DNA of 6,011 nucleotides from NCBI GenBank assembly GCA_019420045.1, contig JAHZHY010000057.1, forward strand, positions 1-6,011. The letters run 5' to 3'. Origin of the DNA: Clostridiales bacterium. Lineage in GTDB: Bacteria > Bacillota > Clostridia > Oscillospirales > Butyricicoccaceae. Under the pieces are notes generated by a model that saw only the letters and a program-made list of their open reading frames with translations, ran no database searches and was not told the origin of the DNA. Shown one piece after another: positions 1 through 6,011 of the stretch; positions within the stretch are counted from its first letter, which is position 1; each line of letters opens with the position of its first letter. The translations under genes were made by a program, and so were the position numbers.

Positions 1-193
1 CCTGACCCTCCTGCACGATGTAGGCATAGGCCACGCAGGAGGCATCCCAGAATTCCTTCTGCATTCTTTTGATCTGATCCATGGCCTGCTGGGTGCTGGT
101 CACCTGAAAAATGTGGCCGATGAACCGGCTCTTCTTCTCGGTAAATTCATCCTTACCCTCTGCAAAGGGCACCTTTTTCCCTGCCATGCTCAT
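1..193 (-). CDS. YigZ/IMPACT-family protein (UPF0029), N-terminal part, cut by the window edge
   Basis: The visible 64 codons begin MSMAGKKVPFAEG and continue through KKSRFIGHIFQV and a segment ending WDASCVAYAYIVQEG. The order 'E-K-K/SRFIGH...helix...(W)DA(T/S)...AY' is the signature of the N-terminal domain of the YigZ/YvyE/IMPACT family. These are small cytosolic proteins of poorly defined function; the eukaryotic member IMPACT acts in translation stress signalling. The family's usual DATHNC-like segment reads DASCVAY here, so the His is missing. The ATG at 193-191 is preferred because GGGGAG (206-201) lies 7 bases upstream; a second in-frame ATG at 187-185 is possible. The C-terminal two thirds lie beyond the left edge. 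No promoter is obvious in the 61-base gap behind the upstream gene, so it may depend on read-through or on a promoter inside that gene. The family call rests on motif recognition in a fragment only. Confidence 0.72.
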   Translation of the reverse strand, partial: MSMAGKKVPFAEGKDEFTEKKSRFIGHIFQVTSTQQAMDQIKRMQKEFWDASCVAYAYIVQEGQ

Positions 194-219
194 ATGCTTT
201 CTCCCCTTTCACAAGCTGG

Positions 220-251
220 AAAAGCGGCCTTTTCCAGTAAAAGGCCGCTTT
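220..251 (-). terminator. Intrinsic terminator between the membrane-protein gene and the YigZ-family gene
   Basis: Positions 221-233 (AAAGCGGCCTTTT) and 239-251 (AAAAGGCCGCTTT) are perfect 13-base inverted repeats around a 5-base loop. Read on the minus strand, the stem ends in TTTT (223-220), and it starts 4 bases after the stop codon of the upstream membrane-protein gene (257-255). The T tract is short, so termination may be partial. A second hairpin, CTGGAAAA/TTTTCCAG (216-223 with 230-237, 6-base loop), overlaps this one and could not form at the same time. Confidence 0.75.
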
Positions 252-254
252 CTT

Positions 255-875
255 TCATTCCTGTTCTTCGGTTTGCGCGTTTTCCTGATTCTGAGCTTCC
301 TGCTGTTTCTGTGCTTCCTGCTGCCGCTTCTTTTCCTCCTCGGCCCGGCGGCGCTGCAAGGCCTCCCGGCGGGCGGCCTTTTTCCGCTTCATCAGTTCTT
401 CCCGGGCTTCCTTGATGGACAGGTCGTTTTTGATCTTCATATATTTATAGATATCGAAGATACACACGCTGCCCAGGAACAGGGCGATGAAGAAATGGGT
501 CCAGGTGAAATCCAGCAGCATCCAGGTGACACCGCCCAGAAAGAACACATAGAACACAATGCCCATGATGAGATAGGGCTTGCCTTCGGGGCAGATGACG
601 ATGGGCTCTTTATGCCGGGGAGCCTCTTTCATCTTTTTGGCCTGTTCCTCAGTGATCAGGGGGCCGGCCCGTTTTTCCTCCTGGCGGCGTCTGTCCTCTC
701 TGCCCCAGCAGAAGAAGGCCGCCACCACAAAGAGCAGGATCTCGGCGATAAAGCCGATCACATTGGGGGTTTCGCCTGTGATCCACAGATAGATCATGTG
801 GATCACTTCCGCCCCGCTGAGAATGGCAAAAAGCAGGGTGAACATCATCCACACGCTGAGCTGTTTCATTTTCAT
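255..875 (-). CDS. Unrecognised four-helix membrane protein with a charged Gln/Glu-rich C-terminal tail
   Basis: I do not recognise a family. The 206-residue protein starts MKMKQLSVWMMF. It has four hydrophobic segments at about residues 8-30, 37-57, 101-121 and 125-145, arranged as two pairs. A charged loop of about 40 residues separates the pairs (GREDRRRQEEKRAG... to about residue 100). From about residue 147 the protein is a long, highly charged, probably helical or coiled-coil tail rich in K/R and then Q/E, ending QTEEQE. The ATG at 875-873 is preferred over an in-frame ATG at 905 because GGAGG (890-886) sits 10 bases upstream of it and inside the longer version. The pairs suggest two hairpins in the membrane with a cytosolic tail, but orientation is inference. 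The gene has its own promoter and is followed by a terminator, so it appears to be a single transcription unit, perhaps with read-through into the YigZ-family gene. Confidence 0.8.
   Translation of the reverse strand: MKMKQLSVWMMFTLLFAILSGAEVIHMIYLWITGETPNVIGFIAEILLFVVAAFFCWGREDRRRQEEKRAGPLITEEQAKKMKEAPRHKEPIVICPEGKPYLIMGIVFYVFFLGGVTWMLLDFTWTHFFIALFLGSVCIFDIYKYMKIKNDLSIKEAREELMKRKKAARREALQRRRAEEEKKRQQEAQKQQEAQNQENAQTEEQE
288..323 (-). repeat. Two tandem 18-base units encoding QQEAQK/QQEAQN in the protein tail
   Basis: Bases 288-305 and 306-323 differ at only two positions (16 of 18 identical). On the minus strand they encode consecutive hexapeptides QQEAQK and QQEAQN, followed by a diverged third unit (QENAQT). 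The repeat lies in the low-complexity tail of the membrane protein. It looks like a local in-frame duplication and is a likely site of length variation between strains. Confidence 0.6.
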
Positions 876-933
876 GCCGTTTTTTCCTCCGTTTGTTCTG
901 CACAAGGCCCTTCCTGATGGCCCGTATTGTTTT

Positions 934-962
934 AGTATACACTGACAGCGGCTTTTTTTCCA
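934..962 (-). promoter_or_regulatory. Probable sigma-A promoter of the four-helix membrane protein gene
   Basis: On the minus strand the -10 is TATACT (939-934). The -35 candidate is TGGAAA (962-957; 4 of 6 to TTGACA) with a 17-base spacer. It lies about 60 bases before the chosen start codon. The -35 is weak; the -10 is what supports the call. Confidence 0.5.
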
Positions 963-1031
963 CCATTATTTTGTGTATTTTCATAAGAATGACATTTTTC
1001 CCGAAAGGCTGTATAAATTGTCCGTTTTTTT

Positions 1032-1040
1032 TGCTATACT
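1032..1040 (+). promoter_or_regulatory. Extended -10 promoter of the flippase gene
   Basis: TGCTATACT (1032-1040) is an extended -10 element (TGn followed by TATACT), which can compensate for a poor -35; no good -35 is visible at 16-18 bases upstream. It lies about 30 bases before the ATG at 1070, which has GGAGG (1057-1061) 8 bases upstream. The rest of the divergent intergenic region is AT-rich and shows nothing further that I can support. Confidence 0.6.
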
Positions 1041-1069
1041 GATAGAATCACGAAATGGAGGTTTGACGC

Positions 1070-2569
1070 ATGGGTTCGGGAAACTCCTATAAAAAGCTTT
1101 TTTCCACCACCATGATTCTGGCCATCGGTTCTTTCAGTTCCAAGGTGCTGGTATTTCTGCTGGTGCCCTTCTACACCCGGGTGCTCTCCCAGAGCGAATA
1201 CGGCACGGCCAACCTGATCACCCAGGCCTGTAACCTGCTGATGCCCCTGGTGTCGGCGGGCATTGCCAACGCCGTCATCCGCTTCGCCTTGCAGAAAGGC
1301 AGCAACAAAAAAGGCATCTTCTCCATGGGACTTGTGACGGTGCTCTGCGGCGGCGGCGTGCTGCTTCTGCTGTCCCCCCTTCTGTCCCTGCTGGACTTTG
1401 TGCAGGGCTACACCTTCCTGGTGTTCCTCTATGTGCTGATGAGCGCATTGCACACGGTGTGCGCCCAGTTTGTCCAGGGACTGAAATACACCAAGCTCTT
1501 CGCTCTGGACGGCGTGCTGCGCACTCTGATGACCATCGGCTTCAACATTCTGCTTCTGGTGGTTTTTGACCTGGGCATTGCCGGTTATGTGCTTGCCACC
1601 ATTCTGTCCGACTTTTTGTCCACCCTGTTTTTGTGGTTTGTGGCCTCCCTGGGCCGGTATTTCTCCCTGCGCCACATCGACCGGGATACCCGGCAGACCA
1701 TGCTGCGCTATTCGGTGCCCCTGATCCCCACCATGATCTGCGTGTGGATCGTCAGCATGAGCGACCAGTATATGCTGGAGTACATCCTCAACGACCTTTA
1801 CAGCGCCGCGGCCAGCCTGCCCAACCAGGTGACCCACATCATGGGCGTGGTGGGCGATGCCTGCAAGCAGAAGCTGCCCCTGCCCGACACCTACGCCGTG
1901 GGCAGCGCTGCGGTGGCCATCTATGTCATCGCCAACAAGGTGCCTCACATCCTGTCCATTGTAGCCAGCATCTTCGGCGACGCCTGGCAGATCTCCATCG
2001 TCTCCGAGGACCCCAAAAAGCAGCAGCGCTTCTTTTCCAATGTGTTCGCCACCTATCAGTGCGTGGCGCTGGTGGGCTCTTCCGGCCTGATCATGACGGC
2101 CAAGATCATGGTCATGCTGCTGGCCGCCCCCTCCTATTATACCGCCTGGCGGTATATCCCGGTGCTGGTGCTGGGCATCACCTGCTCCTGCCTTGCCACC
2201 TTCCTGGGCAGCATCTACATGGTGGAGCGGCAGAGCGTCCACACCCTGACCACCACGCTGCTGGGGGCTTTCCTCAACATCGGGCTCAACCTGCTGACCA
2301 TCCCCCGCATGGGCGTCATGGGCGCCGCCCTGTCCACCTGCCTCAGCTATCTGCTCATGTTCCTGGTGCGGGGCATTCACACCCGGAAATACATCCCCGT
2401 CCACTGGCGGCTCCATAAATTCCTGCCCTCCTGCGCCCTGGTGGTGCTTCAGGCCGCTCTGATGCTGTGGGAAGTTCCCCTGTGGCCCCTGTGGCAGATC
2501 CTGTGCTTTGTGCTCATCACCCTGCTCAACATCAAAGAGCTGCTTCGCTCTCTTTTCCGGCTTTTTTAG
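1070..2569 (+). CDS. Polysaccharide flippase-like membrane protein (Wzx/PST family, MOP superfamily)
   Basis: The 499-residue protein is built of about 12-14 hydrophobic segments. It shows the usual opening of oligosaccharide flippases and polysaccharide transporters: a short polar start, then SSKVLVFLLVPFYTRVLSQSEYG at about residues 23-45. Further family-like features are RYSVPLIP (213-220), SDQYMLEYIL (231-240) and ANKVPHILSIVASIFGDAW (288-306). Such proteins move lipid-linked saccharide units across the cytoplasmic membrane for capsule, exopolysaccharide or wall polymer assembly; the substrate cannot be told from sequence. Length fits the family. Residues about 243-275 look like an insertion compared with the usual 'SD-x-Y-M...G-x-A-A-V-G-I-Y' spacing. 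No glycosyltransferase genes are next to it, so it is not embedded in a visible polysaccharide cluster. It could instead belong to a sporulation-associated (SpoVB-like) branch, but the PST type fits better. Confidence 0.85.
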   Translation: MGSGNSYKKLFSTTMILAIGSFSSKVLVFLLVPFYTRVLSQSEYGTANLITQACNLLMPLVSAGIANAVIRFALQKGSNKKGIFSMGLVTVLCGGGVLLLLSPLLSLLDFVQGYTFLVFLYVLMSALHTVCAQFVQGLKYTKLFALDGVLRTLMTIGFNILLLVVFDLGIAGYVLATILSDFLSTLFLWFVASLGRYFSLRHIDRDTRQTMLRYSVPLIPTMICVWIVSMSDQYMLEYILNDLYSAAASLPNQVTHIMGVVGDACKQKLPLPDTYAVGSAAVAIYVIANKVPHILSIVASIFGDAWQISIVSEDPKKQQRFFSNVFATYQCVALVGSSGLIMTAKIMVMLLAAPSYYTAWRYIPVLVLGITCSCLATFLGSIYMVERQSVHTLTTTLLGAFLNIGLNLLTIPRMGVMGAALSTCLSYLLMFLVRGIHTRKYIPVHWRLHKFLPSCALVVLQAALMLWEVPLWPLWQILCFVLITLLNIKELLRSLFRLF

Positions 2570-2589
2570 GCTTTTTTCCCTTTTCCCCC

Positions 2590-2618
2590 TTTACATCGGG
2601 CCACCGGTGTGTTATGTT
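2590..2618 (+). promoter_or_regulatory. Promoter of the aromatic leader and aro operon
   Basis: TTTACA (2590-2595; 5 of 6 to TTGACA) is followed by exactly 17 bases and then TATGTT (2613-2618; 4 of 6 to TATAAT). A TGn extension (2610-2612) comes immediately before the -10. Transcription would start near 2625, about 30 bases before the leader ATG. This separates the aro operon from the flippase gene, which ends at 2569. Confidence 0.62.
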
Positions 2619-2653
2619 ACAAACAGAAACACAAAACAGAGGAGATCACAACC

Positions 2654-2761
2654 ATGGTCAGCCGTCTTTTTACAGCTGCATATTACTTTTACTTTAGCTT
2701 TATCAACTTTTTTGATAAGGCTTATTTGAGTTTTGCTGTAAAAAGCCCCTGCCTCGGTTGA
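2654..2761 (+). CDS. Phe/Tyr-rich attenuator leader peptide (35 residues)
   Basis: This small ORF begins MVSRLFTAA, continues YYFYFSFINFF (residues 10-20), and ends in TGA at 2759-2761. Of 35 residues, 7 are Phe and 4 Tyr; 8 of the 11 residues at positions 10-20 are aromatic. A strong ribosome site, AGAGGAG (2638-2644), lies 9 bases before the ATG. The ORF is followed 21 bases later by a strong intrinsic terminator, and then by genes for Phe/Tyr biosynthesis. This matches the logic of known amino-acid leader peptides, such as the Phe-rich pheA leader of enteric bacteria. There, ribosomes stalling at codons for a scarce charged tRNA prevent terminator formation. The peptide itself is therefore probably not functional as a protein. 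All seven Phe codons are TTT, although the genes around prefer TTC. An alternative, a tiny hydrophobic protein that acts in the membrane, is less likely given the context. Confidence 0.85.
   Translation: MVSRLFTAAYYFYFSFINFFDKAYLSFAVKSPCLG
2666..2745 (+). promoter_or_regulatory. Nested leader RNA stems of the attenuator (candidate pause/protector structure)
   Basis: CTTTTTACAGC (2666-2676) is perfectly complementary over 11 bases to GCTGTAAAAAG (2735-2745). Inside this, 2696-2706 and 2712-2722 form an 11-pair hairpin with one G-U pair and a 5-base loop. The outer 5' arm covers leader codons 5-8, immediately before the aromatic codons at 2681-2713. A ribosome stalled there would cover the 5' arm and free the 3' arm. 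Which alternative partner the 3' arm then takes is not clear by eye, so the switch mechanism is inferred. Confidence 0.6.
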
Positions 2762-2782
2762 TTCCCTGAGTCAAGGTCAGCG

Positions 2783-2820
2783 CGGCCCCGCAGCGAAATT
2801 CGCAGCGGGGCCGTTTTTTT
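2783..2820 (+). terminator. Attenuator terminator upstream of aroF
   Basis: CGGCCCCGC (2783-2791) pairs perfectly with GCGGGGCCG (2805-2813). Above an A-A mismatch, GCGA (2793-2796) pairs with TCGC (2800-2803) around a 3-base loop. Seven T residues (2814-2820) follow directly. It lies between the leader ORF stop (2761) and the aroF start (2850), inside the transcript from the leader promoter, so it must act as a conditional terminator rather than ending an upstream gene. Confidence 0.9.
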
Positions 2821-2849
2821 GTGCCGTAGGAGAAAGGATTTGTTGTAAA

Positions 2850-3840
<991 letters not shown>

Positions 3841-3854
<14 letters not shown>

Positions 3855-4704
3855 TTTTCAGAAGATCGGCGTCCTGGGTCTGGGGCTCATCGGCGGCTCC
3901 ATGGCCCGGGCAGCCGTCCAGGCGGGCTACACTGTCTTCGGCCTGGACCGGGATTCCCAGGTGATGGACAAGGCCAGCTCTGCCGGTATCCTTCCCCTGA
4001 CAGAGGAAGTCCTCCCCCAGCTGGATGTGCTCCTCACCGCCCTCTATCCCGGGGCCACATTAAAGGAAATGGAGCGTCTGGCCCCCCATCTTTCCCAGAG
4101 CACACTGGTGGTCGACCTGTGCGGGGTGAAGATGGCGGTGGTGCCCGGCATGGAAGAGCTGAGCCGCCGGTACGGCTTCCCCTATCTGGGGGGCCACCCC
4201 ATGGCGGGAAAGGAAACCAGCGGCTGGGACTTTTCCCAGGCCGGACTGTTCCAGGGGGCTTCCATGATCCTCACGCCGGGAGAAGACTCTGACCCCGCCC
4301 TTTATGACAAAGCGGCCCGGTTTTTCCTCTCCCTGGGCTTCGGGCGCATCACAAAGAGCAATCCCCGCTCCCACGACCGGATCATCGCCCTCACATCCCA
4401 GCTGGCCCATGTGATCTCCTGTGCCTACATCCAGAGCCCCACGGCAGAGGATTTCTCCGGCTTTTCCGCCGGAAGTTTTCAGGATATGACCCGGGTGGCC
4501 CGGCTGAACGAGACCATGTGGACCGAGCTGTTCTGGGACAACCGGGAGTTTCTCGCGGGGGAGATCCGGGGCATGGCCGGGCGGTTGGAGCATTACGCCA
4601 GCCTGCTGGAAGCCGGAGACAAGGAAGGGCTTTTTGCCCTGCTGCGGGACGCCAGAGAAAAGAAAGAAGAGTCGGACAGCATTCTGAAAGGTGGAAAAAG
4701 ATGA
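3841..4704 (+). CDS. tyrA: Prephenate dehydrogenase, short form without ACT domain
   Basis: TyrA oxidatively decarboxylates prephenate to 4-hydroxyphenylpyruvate with NAD(P)+, committing chorismate to tyrosine. The Rossmann nucleotide-binding motif GLGLIGGS is at residues 13-20, followed by an acidic strand end (GLDRD, 34-38). The substrate region GHPMAGKETSGWDFSQAGLF (118-137) contains the family's conserved His (H119), and SHDRIIALTSQLAHVIS (177-193) is a second signature. The protein ends at 287 residues soon after the helical dimer domain. The C-terminal ACT domain found in Bacillus-type TyrA is absent, so this copy probably lacks that form of Tyr feedback. The start at 3841 lies inside aroF, in another frame, with GGGAGG (3824-3829) 11 bases upstream. 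Its TGA overlaps the aroB ATG (ATGA, 4701-4704), suggesting coupled translation. Confidence 0.95.
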
Positions 4705-5762
4705 AAACCGTATCCATTGATTCTTCCAAACAATATAACATCCACATCGAGCGGGGCCTTCTGAAAAAGGCCGGAAGCCTGATTTCCAAGGTGCATCCCC
4801 GGTGCAAGGTTGCCATCATCACCGATGACAATGTGGCCCGGCTCTATCTCTCCCAGGTGTCCGCCGGGCTGGAAAACGCCGGGTATTCCCTGTGCACCCT
4901 CATCCTGCCCCACGGCGAACACAGCAAAAGCCTGAGCGTCTGGACCAAGGTGCTTCAGTTCCTGGCGGAAAACGGCCTGACCAAAAGCGACCTGGTGCTG
5001 GCTCTGGGCGGCGGGGTCATCGGGGATGTGGCAGGCTTTGCCGCCGGTACCTATCTGCGGGAAATCCCCCTTATCCAGCTGCCCACCACCCTGCTTTCGG
5101 CCATCGACAGCTCGGTGGGCGGCAAGACCGGCATCGACCTGCCCCAGGGCAAGAACCTGGCCGGGGTGTTCTGCCAGCCGGAGCTGGTGATCTGCGATAC
5201 CGCCGCCCTGGACACCCTCACCGACCACTATTTTGCCGACGGCTGCGCCGAAGGCATCAAATATGGCCTGCTGGCCGACAAAGAGCTCTTTGACGCCTTT
5301 GCCCGCGGGCTGAACCGCCGGGACATGGACGACATCGTTTGCCGGTGCGTGGAGATCAAGCGGGACTTCGTCCAGGGGGACGAGCGGGACATGGGCAAGC
5401 GGCAGATGCTCAATCTGGGGCACACCGTGGGTCATGCCATCGAAAAGCTCAGCGGCTACTCCATTTCCCACGGCCATGCCGTGGCCATGGGCATGGTAGT
5501 CATGTGCCGGGCCGCCTATTCCCTGGGCTATTCCCAGGAAAACTGTACTCCGCCTCTGCTTCAGGCCCTGGATGCCTGCCATCTCCCCTCGGCCTGTCCC
5601 TATGACGCCGCCGCTCTGGCAAAGGCCGCCTTGTCGGACAAAAAGCGCCGGGGAGACAACCTGACCCTGATCCTGCCCCAGCGCATGGGCCAGTGCTGCC
5701 GGGAGACCATCCCCCTGAAAGATCTGGAAGGCTTCATCGCCGCCGGACTGGGGGAGCGGTAA
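4701..5762 (+). CDS. aroB: 3-dehydroquinate synthase
   Basis: AroB converts DAHP to 3-dehydroquinate, step 2 of the shikimate pathway, using NAD+ and a divalent metal (usually zinc). The 353-residue protein has the NAD motif GGGVIGDVAGF (103-113), the SSVGGKTGIDLPQGKNLAG stretch (137-155) with substrate-binding K142 and K151, and FADGCAEGIKYG (178-189). It also has KRQMLNLGHTVGHAIE (233-248) and SHGHAVAMGM (256-265). E184, H241 and H257 match the three metal ligands of the family in identity and spacing, and R234 fits the substrate-binding Arg. The open frame extends upstream to 4518, but the ATG at 4701 is chosen: AAAGGTGG (4687-4694) is 6 bases before it, the protein then has family length, and it overlaps the tyrA stop by 4 bases. 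Confidence 0.97.
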   Translation: MKTVSIDSSKQYNIHIERGLLKKAGSLISKVHPRCKVAIITDDNVARLYLSQVSAGLENAGYSLCTLILPHGEHSKSLSVWTKVLQFLAENGLTKSDLVLALGGGVIGDVAGFAAGTYLREIPLIQLPTTLLSAIDSSVGGKTGIDLPQGKNLAGVFCQPELVICDTAALDTLTDHYFADGCAEGIKYGLLADKELFDAFARGLNRRDMDDIVCRCVEIKRDFVQGDERDMGKRQMLNLGHTVGHAIEKLSGYSISHGHAVAMGMVVMCRAAYSLGYSQENCTPPLLQALDACHLPSACPYDAAALAKAALSDKKRRGDNLTLILPQRMGQCCRETIPLKDLEGFIAAGLGER

Positions 5763-5763
5763 C

Positions 5764-6011
5764 ATGGACATCTGCATCACCCCCGCCCTTCTGGGCGGGC
5801 GGGAGCAGGCGGTGCCCTCCAAATCCCATGCCCACCGGCTGCTTCTGTGCGCCGCCCTGTGCCGGGAGAGCACCCTGCTCCATATCCCCGCCCCCTCGGT
5901 GGACATTCTGGTCACCATGGATTGCCTGCGGGCCCTGGGCTGCCAGATCGATCCCCTGCCGGGCGGGGACTTCCGCCTGACCCCGCCGGAAGTCTTTTCC
6001 CCCTCCCCCGA
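5764..6011 (+). CDS. aroA: 3-phosphoshikimate 1-carboxyvinyltransferase (EPSP synthase), N-terminal part, cut by the window edge
   Basis: EPSP synthase joins phosphoenolpyruvate to shikimate 3-phosphate, step 6 of the pathway, and is the glyphosate target. The visible 82 codons begin MDICITPALLGG and contain VPSKSHAHRLLLCAALC (17-33), which carries the conserved substrate-contacting Lys, Ser and Arg (K20, S21, R25; K22, S23, R27 in the E. coli enzyme). They also contain PSVDILVTMDCLRALGCQI (44-62), matching the family's 'S-x-D-I-x-x-T...L-x-x-L-G' segment. GGGGAG (5751-5756) is 7 bases before the ATG, and only one base separates it from the aroB stop. About 80% of the gene lies beyond the right edge, so the glyphosate-sensitivity class cannot be judged. 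Confidence 0.93.
   Translation, partial: MDICITPALLGGREQAVPSKSHAHRLLLCAALCRESTLLHIPAPSVDILVTMDCLRALGCQIDPLPGGDFRLTPPEVFSPSP

Noticed and set aside
111..917. 268-residue plus-strand open frame opposite the four-helix membrane protein
   Set aside because: The minus strand has the ribosome site, promoter, terminator and a coherent membrane topology. The plus frame is a T-rich shadow with a poor start.
1034..2416. 460-residue minus-strand open frame opposite the flippase gene
   Set aside because: Its translation is rich in His, Gln, Gly and Asp with no domain or hydrophobic pattern. It is the usual antisense shadow of a GC-rich gene, while the plus strand has a clear family match, promoter and ribosome site.
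2536..2590. Terminator for the flippase gene in the T-rich stretch after its stop
   Set aside because: There are T runs, but only a weak 5-pair stem (AGAGC/GCTCT) within the coding end, so I cannot support a terminator; read-through into the leader is possible.
2656..2781. Direct repeat GGTCAGC at 2656-2662 and 2775-2781
   Set aside because: Only seven bases, no complementary partner found, and probably chance.
2570..2849. T-box riboswitch upstream of aroF
   Set aside because: I found no AGGGTGG-like T-box sequence or the associated specifier stem; a translated aromatic ORF explains the region better.
4518..4700. Upstream extension of aroB
   Set aside because: It lies wholly inside tyrA in another frame, adds 61 residues foreign to the family, and the ATG at 4701 has the ribosome site.
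4593..5918. 441-residue minus-strand open frame opposite aroB
   Set aside because: Shadow of aroB and the aroA start, with no recognisable motifs.

Overview
The window looks like chromosomal DNA from a GC-rich member of the Clostridia (Bacillota), plausibly the Oscillospiraceae/Ruminococcaceae (Faecalibacterium, Gemmiger or Subdoligranulum type). This placement is inferred from strong GGAGG-type ribosome sites, AT-rich TATACT-like promoters set in GC-rich genes, the type I-beta DAHP synthase, and the compact aroF-tyrA-aroB-aroA order. No rRNA, tRNA, mobile element or CRISPR array is visible.

Left part (1-905, minus strand): the N-terminal part of a YigZ/IMPACT-family protein runs off the left edge. 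Upstream of it, separated by a strong intrinsic terminator hairpin, is an unrecognised four-helix membrane protein with a long charged, Gln/Glu-rich tail. Its promoter lies in a 194-base divergent intergenic region (876-1069). The other side of that region carries an extended -10 promoter and a good ribosome site for a plus-strand flippase of the polysaccharide (Wzx/PST) family (1070-2569).

Centre (2570-2849): this 280-base gap is a regulatory leader. It holds, in order, a promoter (TTTACA, 17-base spacer, extended -10 TATGTT) and a strong ribosome site. Next comes a 35-codon ORF too short for ordinary gene finding, with 7 Phe and 4 Tyr codons including the run YYFYFSFINFF. Two nested RNA stems overlap that ORF, and a strong GC-rich terminator with seven T residues follows just before the first aromatic biosynthesis gene. 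This is the architecture of ribosome-mediated transcription attenuation sensing charged tRNA-Phe and tRNA-Tyr, and it is the most interesting element in the window.

Right part (2850-6011, plus strand): a tightly packed operon encodes DAHP synthase (aroF), prephenate dehydrogenase (tyrA), 3-dehydroquinate synthase (aroB) and the start of EPSP synthase (aroA). The genes overlap by 14 and 4 bases and then are separated by a single base, so translational coupling is likely. Together they make steps 1, 2 and 6 of the shikimate pathway plus the tyrosine branch. The operon appears to be controlled twice: by the Phe/Tyr leader at transcription, and by the N-terminal ferredoxin-like regulatory domain of DAHP synthase at the enzyme level.
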